NCBI GenBank assembly: GCA_002794775.1
Contig: NBAY01000073.1
Location: forward strand, 124,001-188,000
Direction of reading: 5' to 3'
DNA length: 64,000 nt
Source of the DNA: Porodaedalea pini
Taxonomy: Eukaryota > Basidiomycota > Agaricomycetes > Hymenochaetales > Hymenochaetaceae
In this document: positions 12,495-24,183 of the stretch, in pieces
Position numbering within the stretch: the stretch's first letter is position 1
Layout: each line of letters begins with the position of its first letter
The notes under the pieces: model-generated
Told to the model about the DNA's origin: nothing
Database searches by the model: none
The model's input: the letters and a program-made list of their open reading frames with translations, nothing else
Program-made: the position numbers and the translations under genes

Positions 12495-15400
12495 TCAAGA
12501 AGATGTTCCTCCGCCTATAGCCCTGCCGCCTGCCTTTTCGCCCGTACCGACATTTACTATTTTCGATTCATGCAGTCGTCCGGATAGCAAGTTGTCGGCC
12601 TTGGGGGTATTCTCGAACTCGCCTTCACCAGCCTGAGTCTGAATCTTCAGCAATCCTATCTTGTCCACGAGGATGGCGCTGGCAATAATATCCCCCCGTG
12701 TGCGATCCTGATCCTTCTCTATTTTTTGTTCCATCCGTCCGGGCGTGCCTTCCTGAGCGCCTCCCTGGCATGGAGGTTGCTGAGTAGGAGACTGAGACTG
12801 TGCAGTCCGCTTTGTACCTCCCTTCGGGTTGAAGAGCTCGACACTGCTCTTCCGGGGGGGTCGTTCAAACCCGCGCTCATCATCCTCTAGCCTGCCCCCA
12901 CCTGTATGGCTGAATAGCGCCGTGCCGTACGCATTGCCCTGCGAGTGATTAGTGTGTCCAGGATTCGGTGACAGAACTGCGCGTGTGGCTGGGCTCGTGT
13001 TCGACCAAACACTACCAGCAGGAGGCCGCTTCTCAGACGACTGATTTGAAAGTGACGAGAGCGGTGGGAAATCTGTTGGCTGCAAGAAGATTGGCGGCCT
13101 CTGTTGTGATGCTGGCTGCTGATGGTTATGGAGGGTCTGTCCGGGCGGGCGGGCAGGCGACATTGTGCGTGAATTGTTGCTATCATGTCTATTGCGTACA
13201 GGGGGATGCAACGTCGGTTGTGCCTTCAGTCCCGCTGCCCAATCGGGTCTTGCAGGCAAAGGATGCTTTGAAGGTGTCGACATGTAAGTTCGCCGAGACG
13301 ATGACGAACTAGTAGATGATGACTGGCGAACAGCCAATCATTACAAGCGCAATTGGTAATAGAGTCATAAGGAAATTTTAGTGCATCAGCGGACCCGACT
13401 GAAATATTTTTCTATAAAAAGTGACTCACTGCTACGGAAGCTGTCTCATCTCCTGGAGTTCTGTATCCGCCACTGTTGGAAGAAGCCCCAGACGTTCGAC
13501 GCATAGCAGAACTCAAGCGCGGCCCAACAGTCTCTCCGCCTCCGGGGCCACACGGCACGCTAGAACCAGAAACGTTTGCATGCATCCCCAACCCGGGACC
13601 ATAGCTCCACGCTCCGCGAGCAGCTGGCGCACCGCGCCTGGAAACGCTATTGCCATTCATATGGTTGTGGTGGCCATTGCTGCTCCCACTACTGTTCGTG
13701 TGGCGAGAAAGAGTGGGAGACGGACTGCCATTCCCACTCGACACTCCACTGGATGCACCACGGTCAGACCCATTGCCATTCGTAGGAGGAAGCTCGACAG
13801 GGTAGAGCGGTTGCGAGTGTGGGTGAATAATGGGAGGGTGAGATTGGGGAGGTGGCTGGAAGTAGGGCGGATATCCGGTGTATGGAATAGCTCCAGGTGG
13901 AGGCATGAACGATGGATATTGGTAAGCCATAGGCGGAACACCCTGACCAGGCGGAGTTTGCACCGCGTTCGGTCCGGAACCGGGCGGCGAGTGGTTTTCT
14001 GAGGACGGGTGCTGATGCTGATGGGTAGTGGGCGGTATCCATCCGTATGTGTTTGGGCCCATATACGGCATGCTCACAGCATGATGAGGATAAGCATCAG
14101 CAGGCCCAGTTACTGGACTCGCTGGGTCGGAGCTGGAATGCGGAGGCTGACGTGGAGGACCTGCATACGGATATTGCGAGAAGTACTGGTACGGGGCGAC
14201 ATAGGGAGGCGCAACTGCTGGAATAGGACCTGTATTATGGGGCGGGTGATGGGGAAAGTACATCGGAAAAGGCGCAGCCACGTAGCTTCCCGGATGAGGC
14301 ATGTATCCAGGTTGCTCATACGCTTGCGCATGCACAGATGGGTCGTAGAGCGAAGGGTACGTGAAAGCAGGGGATGCTGCCCTAGATGCACGCTCGCCTC
14401 CAGCCCCCGGAGCATTAAAAGACGGAAACGAACGCGTTGAATCCGCAGAGCTCACGACTGAATCGCCACCCCTCCGACGGTCCGTACCTGGTACCGACCA
14501 TTCGCTTTCTGTCGGCGCAGTGCTTGCATTATCATCTATGTCGCTCACGCTACTGCATCCTGCGCCACCGCTCTGCGAGCCGGATCCCGATGCAGAGACA
14601 AGGCTAAGCGTCGAGGAGGATGCGCTTGTGTCACGCTCCTTTGCCTTCTCTTTCTCTTCGAAGTCCATGAAGATTCGAGAGCGCGCCTTTTCATACGCAG
14701 CCTCACGCTCCGCAATTGTCATACGCTTCTTGCTGGTCGTGCTTCTGCTGCCCATGCTCCCAGTTTCAGAAGGACCAGGATCAGAGAGCTCACCATCCTC
14801 GCCTGCGGTAGAACCAGGACGTGAAATGGAAGACTTGTGTCGTCGACGATCTTGTTCAGATCGACGCATGATTTTGAAGGTCGGATGTTGTGTCTGTTCA
14901 GGGGGAACAAGTTCGGATATACGACGGAGTGGACTGTCGTAACATTCGTCAATGATATACTGACCGGATTCTTATGACATACTCACATTCTGCTTTCCAT
15001 CGTGATTGAAATGGCCATGTCTCGAACGCCAGACTTGTCTCGAGGAGTGGGTTCGGTCTCAGGCGTAAGTCTATAATATGCTGCGCAACGGTGGACCAAG
15101 AGTCTTTGATATTGATTCTCTGGCGACAGACTGATCTTGGATCTCGAACTGCGCAAGAAAGTACGACATTCGTAAGTCCCAATCATAGAGCTGCAACATT
15201 CTCCTCGCACAGTCGACTACGCCTCAGCAGAGAAGCATAACTTTCATCATCCATGTGTAGGGCTGATCAAGCCACTACCCGAGCACAGTACTCGGGCGCC
15301 AAATCAAACCCACAAATGCGTAAGAGCCTGTCAAGCTGTATGATATTATCGCAGCATTAACTACGGCCCAGCACACAAGACGAACAATTTTATCGCTTAT

Positions 15401-15927
15401 GTGCTTCACCACCCGTATGGGCGCTTGCTCCCACCACCGAGAAAGCCACGAGAAAGTTACGGTACTCACTTCTTTTCTCTAATCAGTGCTTCCATCTGCT
15501 CTCCGAGTTTGAGCACAAACAGGCGGTCCTTGCTTTTGAGCGCCTCGAGGATCTGCATGTCGATGTCTGGGGTGGACGTTCCGCTGCCGTCCGCACTGCC
15601 GTCTGCCTGTGGCATCACATCGCTTGCGCTCCTCGGGAGCGACGACTGCGAGGACGAGGTGAGAGGGGGAAGTACGTCCGTGAGTCTGTCTGACGAGCCA
15701 TTTGCGAGTCCGATTATGCGCAGGCTCGAGCTGGAGCTAGCACGGGATGAGCAGGGGATTGGCATGGGTGCCGCGGGCGGTGCAATCTGGTCTGGAGAAA
15801 CGCAAATACCGAGTTCTTCTGCTTGCGGCACAGTAAAGCACAGTGATGAGAGTCAGTTTTTCTGTCTGCACGCCGAGTAGCGGTGATGTGGGGTAATTAA
15901 GAGGCACGGGGACATACCGCGCGACAT
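12495..15927 (-). CDS. R3H and SUZ domain RNA-binding protein
   Basis: Five minus-strand exons (15927-15918, 15821-15470, 15148-14987, 14933-13430, 13322-12495) give 951 residues, all in phase. The first exon encodes only MSR plus one base. Residues about 122-180 form an R3H domain (YQRLLVHRCAAYYRL, then DKSGVRDMAISITMESRI), which binds single-stranded nucleic acid. Residues about 242-272 form a SUZ motif (KKRMTIAEREAAYEKARSRI, then FMDFEEKEK), the usual companion in R3HDM/Encore-type proteins. The rest is long, Pro/Tyr/Gly/Ser-rich low complexity, typical of mRNP proteins. Role is probably in cytoplasmic mRNA control, an inference. The second exon can start at either of two tandem acceptors (AAGCAG), changing one residue. 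The second intron is unusually long at 321 nt. Confidence 0.88.
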
Positions 15928-16338
15928 GGTGGTACTCTAGGCGATGTCGGGATCGGTGTAGACGGTGAGGAAGGACGTTTTTGACAATGTTCGGGTGTCT
16001 TGTATGATGCAATGTACTTCGGCTGTGCGTCAAGAGTTGTACTAGGGCAGCATTCTTTGCGTGCTCAACAGACGACAGTCGACGTCGAAGACGAGTGCTG
16101 TATGTCCTGTCTTGTAACGCAGTTACGGCTACTCAAAACGGCAACTGCCGAAAGGCTCCAGACCACGAAATGAAATATAATAAAATCCTTTCCATAAATC
16201 GGTGTGATACTGCAGTTATATAGTACAGATGTAATATATGAGAAAGAATTGACGAAGAACAAAGCATGTAAAAAGACCATCTTCCACGAGTTCGCAAGCG
16301 CAGTCTCGCAGCACCTTCATCAAATCTATTCCGGACTA
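15928..16338. other. Intergenic region, 0.4 kb
   Basis: Promoter of the R3H gene and 3' flank of the amino-acid transporter, both on minus. No gene seen. Confidence 0.5.
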
Positions 16339-18312
16339 TCATTGCCCGGGGGGCTGAAAGACTTGGTAGATATTGAAGCTTAAGCTGCGCACGCAAATTA
16401 GGTAATGCTCAGTACATATCATCGCGCAGGGTCGTACGACGCCACTCACCAAAAGACGAAGATGAACGCTCCGTAGATGGCGAGCGCCAATGCGGCTCGA
16501 TTCAAGGACCTACCGACGTTTGGGTCATCCTGCGTAAGCTGGAGATGAAATTTAGCTTCCTCGACGGGGACAGATGTTTAAATATTCGTGAGACGCACCT
16601 TCCAGAAGAACAGACCCGGAAGGATGAAAGATATAGTCGTCGATCCGGTAGATCCAACAAACGATAAAACTGAACCACAAGATTGATGTAGTCAGACCCG
16701 ATCAGAGAGATGAACATATGTGCAAGCTCTAACTTACCGAGCTGGAGGTCATCCACAAAAAAGGCGATCGAGAACCCGCACACGATAATGCCTGCCGTCA
16801 AGAGGGCGTGCTTCAATGAGCTCATTTCGGGTGACACACGGTCCAGGTCCAGCACATCACTTTCATCGTCATCAACGATAGGTTTATGATGAATCAGGAC
16901 TTCGCCGTCGTGGAAGACTTTGTCTAGGCAGTTACGGCAAGGATGCACTTGCAACGGATATGAGAACAGGACTAGAATGACTATGGCGAGTTGCCCGACA
17001 GCGATAAAGAGCGAAGTTGAAGGGTACATGGCAATGATATTCGGGCCAACCTACGCCAAGATTATGAGATGATATCATACGCAGGGAATTCAGAACTTAC
17101 TTTCGAGCCGAATGTCAAATATCCAAACACAGCGATGATTTCGTATGTGAGCGTAGCAGATCCAATGGCACTACCGATGACTATGTTCATCCGCCTCTGG
17201 CTATTCGATGCCAGTTCATTGTAGAGAGGAAAGAGCTAACAAAACAGAAAAATGGTCAATACTGATCGTCCGTGAAATGAGTAAGGGGGACTGACGTTCT
17301 GAGCGCAAGTGAATGCAAACACTTGCACCGGGAACGTCGAAATAAAGCTCGGCGTGAAGTGCACGAGATGTACTTCGCCGGGAGAAGTGCTCCCGCTTGG
17401 TGGGTTGAAGTAGCAGACGATGACAATCAAAACAAGATATGCTGAGGGAAGATACCTTAGCAGAACAGGGAGGAGGATGACAGCAGACAGAACATACCGA
17501 CAGAGAAAAGGGCCACGTAGCTCGTATGCCTAAGGCTATCCAGCTTTCTCAGAAAGCAAAGCGGGATGAGGATGACCATAAAGAGGGAGATCCAAACCCG
17601 ACCAGAGACAGACCACGCGGGCGGCTCCGTGTCTGGCGAGGTAAGGTCGTGAAAGAGCGATCGTACAACGCTAGGCATCAATGACTTGATGATAATCAGG
17701 TAGCTATACTCCTAGTGAGCTTCATGCTTTCTTATATGGAATATAGAAGAGAGCGCACCTAATGGAAACACCAAAACACTTCGTCGCGATCGCTACGTCA
17801 AAGAATACGGCTGCGTTGGGAAAGGTGAGTTTCGCGACGGCGAAGAAGCTTGAACTGCGGTGAGCAGTGTACGCCGCACAACGCGAAAGTAGATAGAGCC
17901 CAAATGAAGCGATGAAGCCGCACAGAATGCAACTTATCATTCCAGGAATGATCCCAGCTGAGGCCATCGCCTGCAATGCGCCGACTTACTTTCAGTACAC
18001 ATTTGTACTCGGCTGATATGACCTAGTAGGTTCAACTCACCAAAGGGAAGGTAAGCATCCCTGACGAATGTGAATACTTCAGCCAATTGCCTCATTCCAA
18101 TACTGTAACATAAACGTACCGCTTCCGATAATGGTATTCGCCAGATTGCTCACACTCCCAACCAAACTCCCAACACCATCCCGTTTATTCGTCGGTGGCT
18201 TCGGCGCCGCATCTGCACCCAACAGAGCACTGCTCTCTCCGCCGTGATGTTCATCTTGAGGGCGTTCATTAGTGCCGTCGTGGTCCTCGGCCACGCCGTA
18301 CGTCTGCACCAT
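16339..18312 (-). CDS. Vacuolar amino-acid transporter, AAAP family (Avt-like)
   Basis: A gene of about ten short exons on the minus strand, starting at the ATG at 18312 (MVQTYGV). An acidic hydrophilic N-tail leads into GSLVGSVSNLANTIIGSG, and across the next introns MLTFPLAMASAGIIPG; this first-helix signature is diagnostic of the AAAP/SLC38 family. Further helices are readable, including FTPSFISTFPVQVFAFTCAQN, NIVIGSAIGSATLTYEIIAV, and FLFSYPLQVHPCRN-like SLC38 features. The last intron begins at the TGG/TGA overlap: unspliced, translation stops after FVFW; spliced, it ends in CLSFNIYQVFQPPGQ, the expected end for Avt5/6/7-like proteins. It likely moves amino acids across the vacuolar membrane. 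The true start could lie one exon further upstream. Confidence 0.85.
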
Positions 18313-19275
18313 CTCGTACGCGTCCTCCGAATCAATAGCGACTATCTTCTAAGTCAGAAGGGACGAGACCGACAGTCCTGTAGTTTCAGAATTTCACGGC
18401 ACTTCCTGTCTCTACGAGCAGGTCTGGGTCAGTGACAAACGGCACGGTCCGCTTGGTGAGACGCGGCCAAACGTGGTATAAGCGTTTCCCGAATCGTACG
18501 AAAACCTTATATTGTATAGAGCGGTAAATCAATTAGTCTGAAATGAATTAAATATCTAGATATAATTCACTTAATGTATATAGAAGTAAATCCAGAACAC
18601 AGTGCCATATATATAGATCCAAAAAGATTGGAGAAGGATAAACTGCGTGGGCATCATGTCTAAGCTGACTTCAAGCTACAGTTAGAAGAGGCATAAGTTC
18701 GAGTCGAAGAAAAGCGAGGTGTAAGTGAGCTCGAAAAAAAAAAAAGAGCAAGGCGAGTTCCTGAATGGCATAGACAAAGGAGAAGGGAGAGGAGGGAGGG
18801 ATTGCGCCGAGCCATTGAAGCAAGCTGGATGGAGCTAGGAGGAAAAGTGACGAACAGCAGAGATAGTTACACGTCCTGGGGAGATGTATAGACAAGGGAG
18901 TAACTTGAAGCGATGGATCAACATTCAAGAGGAGCCCAGCATCTAAGAAATACGGAAAGATTTTATAAGTGACAAGTAGCCATGCATATATAACAGGCTT
19001 TAATGTGTCCTAGCAGCATACCGAGATGGGTTTCAAGACTTCAAGATAAACAGAAAAAGAGGAGGTGAGAACGAAGGAAGAAGGGGTTTCGAAGAACCTC
19101 TGAGAATGGGGATTGGAAAGAAATGAAGGTACAGATTGTATGACTACCAGCGCCATTTAATTAAAAAAAGGTTCAGTAGACATCACCGTACAAGACCTTG
19201 TATACCAGTCGGGGCAGAAACAGCATATAATGGTGCATGAATACTCTGAAGATTGACTACTAGCAAGACCGAGAG
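18313..19275. other. Intergenic region with an open stretch near 18.43-18.53 kb
   Basis: Nearly 1 kb with no confident gene. On the minus strand around 18,430-18,530 an open stretch without ATG reads VRFGKRLYHVWPRLTKRT and then VPFVTDPDLL. It could be an unrecognised 5' exon of the neighbouring transporter. The remainder is A-rich with no pattern I can name. Confidence 0.35.
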
Positions 19276-20514
19276 TCAGTAATGCGTTCTCAACCAAGAC
19301 CAAACATATAAAGGGACACACATTCTGAAAGCAATAGGTAGTAATTCTCTGTCGATTGTTCCTCCGGGTTCTTCATCCCTAGTTGATTTTTTACCTTCTT
19401 CGAAAGAGCTTCTATAGCTCGACTCGGAACCGGAACTGCAGTCACAGCGAGGTCTGATCTCCCTGCCCTTCTTCCTACCACGAGCTTCGTCCTAGCATAA
19501 AATTATATATGCTTCCAGCTTCAAAACTGCTGTGAAGTCAGACGTACGCTAGTCTTGTCCAAGTCATCTTTGTCAAAGTACTTCACAGAAGAAGCTGGGG
19601 TGATCTTTGCATCTAATTGAATTATCCCTGAACGTATTTCATCTGAAGACTCAGTAAGTCACAGGCGAGCAACTCAAATCAAGATAGATCTACACCGAGT
19701 GTTTCCTTGTTAGAAGTCACAATATTTTCCAGTGCTTCCGCAGATTGCTGAAGAGAGGTATGAAGCGAGGTATTGCCACGCTGGACTGTTTCATTCAGAG
19801 CCTGAATATCAAGGCGTGTCTGAATGGCTGATTTAATCTTAAATCAAGGTGCTAAATCATAGGCTAAGCTGGGAGAGAAGTTGTGACGCACAATCAACAT
19901 TTTTATGGCTTCGTCAATCTGAGCTCCAAGTTCCAATATAGTCTCGTAATCAGAAGAACAAGTAACAAAGCGAGAGAGCTTGCAGCCCTTCGTTCTCAAT
20001 TCAACGAATTGCTCGATGGTCTGTAGAACTCTGAAAGCATGAATATCATTATGAAAAGTTAATGAAATTTAGTCGCGTACTTCGTGATATGCTCAAGATC
20101 CTTCCATAAATCCGGCGTGTTTGCTGCATATGGATGCCCCAGTGCACTGGTGACCATTTCAAGCATATGGTTGATTTTACGGGATAGCTCGGATTTTCCT
20201 GCCTTCCAGGCTCGAATTCTCTGAAAGAGGATACCCACATAGCAACCTCATCAGTGGGGGAAACATCGGGAAAACTAAGTAGCGACCTGGCATACCTCTA
20301 CCTTGTTTATGACAGCAGTCGCAGTGTCAAGCAAGGCTTGTATATGGGATCCCAGCCCCGGAACAGCACCGGCGAGAGGACGGAGCGTCTCTATGCATTC
20401 TCTAGCTATGGCCCAAGTCTTTCCTGGAGGCTTGGTGTTTTCATTTTTTATGTCCGTTTGTCTACGAGGCGAGGACGAGCGACGTGAAAAGCGATGAAGA
20501 TAGAGAAACGACAT
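19276..20514 (-). CDS. MLKL-NTD-like helical domain protein
   Basis: About six minus-strand exons, starting at the ATG at 20514. A basic, Ser-rich tail (MSFLYLHRFSRRSSSPRR) leads to a helical region with AVPGLGSHIQALLDTATAVI, then heptad-rich helices (KINHMLEMVTSALGHPY, VLQTIEQFVELRTKG, GAQIDEAIKMLI, LDIQALNETVQRGNTSL). This is the layout of the Agaricomycete proteins annotated with an MLKL N-terminal (four-helix bundle, HeLo-related) domain, which in other contexts inserts into membranes during cell death or serves as the N-terminal part of STAND/NLR-like proteins. No NACHT, kinase or repeat domain follows; the C-terminus is short, basic and Ser-rich. Exon phases at 20296/20220 and at the last two joins were checked. 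Family match is by pattern; a cell-death role is inference. Confidence 0.6.
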
Positions 20515-21465
20515 TTCCTTGAAGGATAGCTGAACCTCAATAACTTGTAGGTGCTTGATAATATCTAAGCGTCTTGATCCTTTATAGCATTTTCAACGTT
20601 CGAGGCGATTTCCGGCAGTACCTAGAAGAGACATGGAGGCGCATTCTTGAGTAGTCGCACAGCCAAATTGACATCACAAACGATGTCCACCATCAACCTC
20701 TGAGAAAATCGAATAGGCGTAGGCGACGCTATTCGTAGCAGCGGACAGATAACTCATATGGGGTTCTGCAGTTAGCGTCGAGGTCAGGCATTGACTGAGC
20801 AATTCAAGACCGAGAGCCTACCACGCGGAAGTTTTGAACGATAGCGCCCTTATTTCGTCGAAGGCCCCGATAGATGTTCTTGCCTATCTTTGCATCATGA
20901 ATAGAAAGCCTATCCGGTCTCATTATCAAGATCTTTCTCCCACACAATATCGTTGCACAGCAACAGCGGCAAGGCATTTCCTTTAAAAGGCAACCTACCG
21001 GATAGACTTGAAAAGTGGTTCTGTACACGACAGCCGCCTGGACGACTCACTTAGATTCAGCTATGCGCGACATTGAAAATTTGAACACGTTTCACAGAAT
21101 GGTGAAGAGTCAAACTCGTTGAGTAGCGATGCACTGCGTTGAAGCGGAGACCGAATCTGACGCGTACGGTATTTCTTGCAAAGGCGCGTCGCGTATCTCC
21201 AACTTTCACCATGTCGAACAGCACAGATGTCAAGAGAGATCGTGATACGTACCAAAACATTATTTACGAGGCCCCGCAAAACAATGGAATAAGCTGCCCT
21301 GCCTATGAAGGCGCTCGAAGAGAGACAGACAAGTGGCTGACTCGGAAGCACAACATGCCAGCCTCCCGGTCTTTCCCTTTTAATACGGACTAAGCATTGC
21401 AACACACCTTGTGTCCCTTCTCCCACCCTCCGCTTTCTATCTGTCTCAATCCTTACACTCGTTTT
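20515..21465. other. Intergenic region with possible minus-strand exon fragments
   Basis: On the minus strand, short open pieces (MSRIAESK from about 21,071; TTFQVYP; RLSIHDAKIGKNIYRG near 20,900) could be 5' exons of the MLKL-NTD-like gene, but I cannot join them in frame. On the plus strand, the pyrimidine-rich stretch 21,405-21,465 is the leader of the next gene. Confidence 0.3.
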
Positions 21466-23858
21466 ATGTCTCGCAATAGCTCTCTCCCACCGCCAATCCG
21501 TGACTCATCCGGAAAGACCTACGTTGCTATCCCAGCCCCCTCTTTTGTTCTTACACAGGATGCTTCGACACAATCTCAGAATAGGAACAGTGCACCAGGG
21601 TACGTATATGTCGAGCGCAAGTCGACCAGCCCGTCTGGTTCCCCGCAGAGGGCGTTTACGCTTAAACGCAGTGAGTTACCGGAAGGGAAGCCGTCAATCA
21701 GCAGTTGGATGGTACGTTTACTTCACACATACTCACGCATTGTTATCCGCTCTAAATTTCTGGGCTCTTTTAGATGAAGAATCGCTCTGCTGAACCACCT
21801 CCAGGCCATATTCCATGGATCGGCGAAGTTCCGCCTGTCTTGTCGTCTCCCTCCTCTATCGCCATCTCAACAGATAAGCACGTTGCCATATGTCTACAAG
21901 ACTCAAGTCTCGCTTCCTCAGTGCTCGCAAACTCTTCTGTCTGCTCTTTTGAGATCCCGTCTCTTGACAGCGGTGATACGTTACTAGACGGTTCACTTCC
22001 TTCGACGTGCTCGTCAGCCTGGTCAGGAGGCTTTGTACCTCCTCCTATATCCGTGGCGAAGGCAGCCGCCAAGTCTCGCAGGATAGGGTCCTTGCCCGCG
22101 CCGTGTATGCGAAAGCCGCGCTCCTCTGTTAAGTCTACTGAAGGACCTGATAAACGGCGGTTTACTGCTTGCGTCCCAGACGTGTCCAGCCGCCGCGAGG
22201 TTCACGTCTTCAATCGGCGCCGCACGCTCGAGAAGATGCAGAAGGTTCGGTCAATGGTCCTTCAAGAGAATGAACACACTCTCGTTGGCAATCAAGTCAT
22301 GTTCCAGATTGACAAGCTCGACGACTTCTTTGCGGACGGTCTAAAGAGGATGGATTCGACTATGTTGCACCTCGGTGAAGAAAAGGACAAACTTGAGGCT
22401 CCCTCTTTGGTTGTTTCAACTTCTTCGGCTATGCGCCCAATTTCTCTGGAGTCTTGCGAGGAACTAAAGGGCGCAGTGCCTCCGTTGGCCCAGCGGCGCG
22501 GCAAGAACGTTCCAGTTGCATTGAAGATCGACAGCCGCACTGGGCTGACACCGACAGTCCTCGACTATCCTGAAATCCCCACACCCTTCCGCGGGTCTCC
22601 TAAGCCGGCGTTGGAGGCCTTCCCTGAGTCCCCGAGGTACCCGACGATTGTGATCGACTCGAAGATGACCGCCGAGCAGATGATTTGTAGCTTACGCGAG
22701 CAGGTAGAGAGCTTTTATCCCAAGCGTTGTGCGTCTGGAAGAGCCTCAGGCTCCCTCGGGAACCACTGCAAGGAGATGGAGACGTGGCTGGAAGACGAGT
22801 TGGAGCAGAGTCCGCTGGAGAACAGAGTCGTGGCGGATACGCATCGACTTGAACAGACACATGCATATGGGGCGAAACAGGTAGTCATTGACTGCAACGC
22901 TGAAATGGTTGGCTCTCAAAAGGACGTAAACTCACTTATACCGTCCATACCTCCGAGCTCTCCGTGCCAGCTTGAGAACAACCTTCGTATACAGACGCCT
23001 CGCATCGTGCAATCCGGTCCCAAGAGTCGAGTGAAGTCCCTTCAAGCTACCGTGGTCCGAACCCCTACAGATAACTTGAAGAACTTGAACACGAAGCCTC
23101 ATAGCCCCGCCAAGGAAAGGCCGCGCAAGTCCATACTTTGTAACGGTTACTCTTCCGGTTCTGATCCCAGAAAGAAAGTGCGCTTCTCGCCCGCTCCACC
23201 GTCGGCCATCCCGCCTTTTAAGGGTATCATTGAAAAGAAAGTCCCTTCTTCACCGACAGCGACTTGTCGGGCGCCGGTGTCGCCACCGAAGCGCAAGCCG
23301 GCGCCATCTATTGGCTCCATCAAGTCACCCCTCGTGCGGAGCTCACTCCCTCCGACGCCAATGAAGTCCTCACACGTACGGAAGCTCTCTCCTTTAAGCC
23401 CATCAGCCCGGACTGCGAAACTCCTCACACCTACTTCGCGCCCAGCGTCAGGACCTCCTGCTCAGCCGACGTCCTTGTCTGTATCTGAGAAGTCGACGTT
23501 GGCGACTAGGCAGCGCAGCTTCTCAACTGGAACGCCGCTCCAGAAAGGGCCACTCATCTTCGCCAGCTCTCCTAATACTCCCAGTGCCAAGGACGATGTG
23601 GAAGACAGCATTGGGCTCATTAAGCCTGCGCTCCCTCTGAGCCGTGGCGCGAACCTTAAGGAGAACCGTGAACGTACGCTCACTAGCAAACTTGCGACCA
23701 TCACGAAGCGGCGCAGCTACGCTGTCGGAGGAAGCGGTGCGGACAAGGAGAACCATCGGGACTCGAAGCTCGCGGATCTTGTTGCGCGTGAGGCGCAGAA
23801 GAAGGGTGGGCGGCGAAGCTTGCCGTTCCAGAACGTGTTGAGCCGCCTGCGCGGATAA
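21466..23858 (+). CDS. Unrecognised Ser/Pro-rich protein with RVxF and KEN motifs
   Basis: Two exons (21466-21711, 21774-23858) give 776 residues. I recognise no named domain. Near residue 230-290 is a short helical, conserved-looking region (RRTLEKMQKVRSMVLQENE, then QVMFQIDKLDDFFADGLKRM). At about residue 548 the sequence RKKVRFSP fits the RVxF docking motif of protein phosphatase 1, inside a long Ser/Pro/Lys-rich stretch with many S/TP sites. Two KEN boxes follow near residues 711 and 740 (NLKENRERTL and ADKENHRDSKL), each with an RxxL-like element close by. The last residues (RRSLPFQNVLSRLRG) are basic. Together these suggest a cell-cycle protein destroyed through the APC/C and linked to PP1, but that is inference from short motifs. 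Confidence 0.75.
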
Positions 23859-24183
23859 GTTGTTCGAAGGAAAGGAGTGGATGCATGGGATGATGTCGAA
23901 ATGTCTTCTCTGTTTTATTATCGTGAATCTGCTATAGCTTTATTTTTCTGTCTTGATGAATGTTGTCAAGTAGCTTTACCTCGTTTTCGAATATTTATGC
24001 TTTCTAAACATGTAAGGTGGCGTACCTATCTGGAACTCATGATCAGTGGAAGGCGCCGCGCGTCGGAGTGGACGTCGCGTCGGTCAACTCACCTTCAACC
24101 TGCAAACACTTCGTAAATCCGCTTTATTTCTCAGACCCAAACTTTTGCTGAAGACTTGACTGAATCAATCGAGGCCTTTGAAA

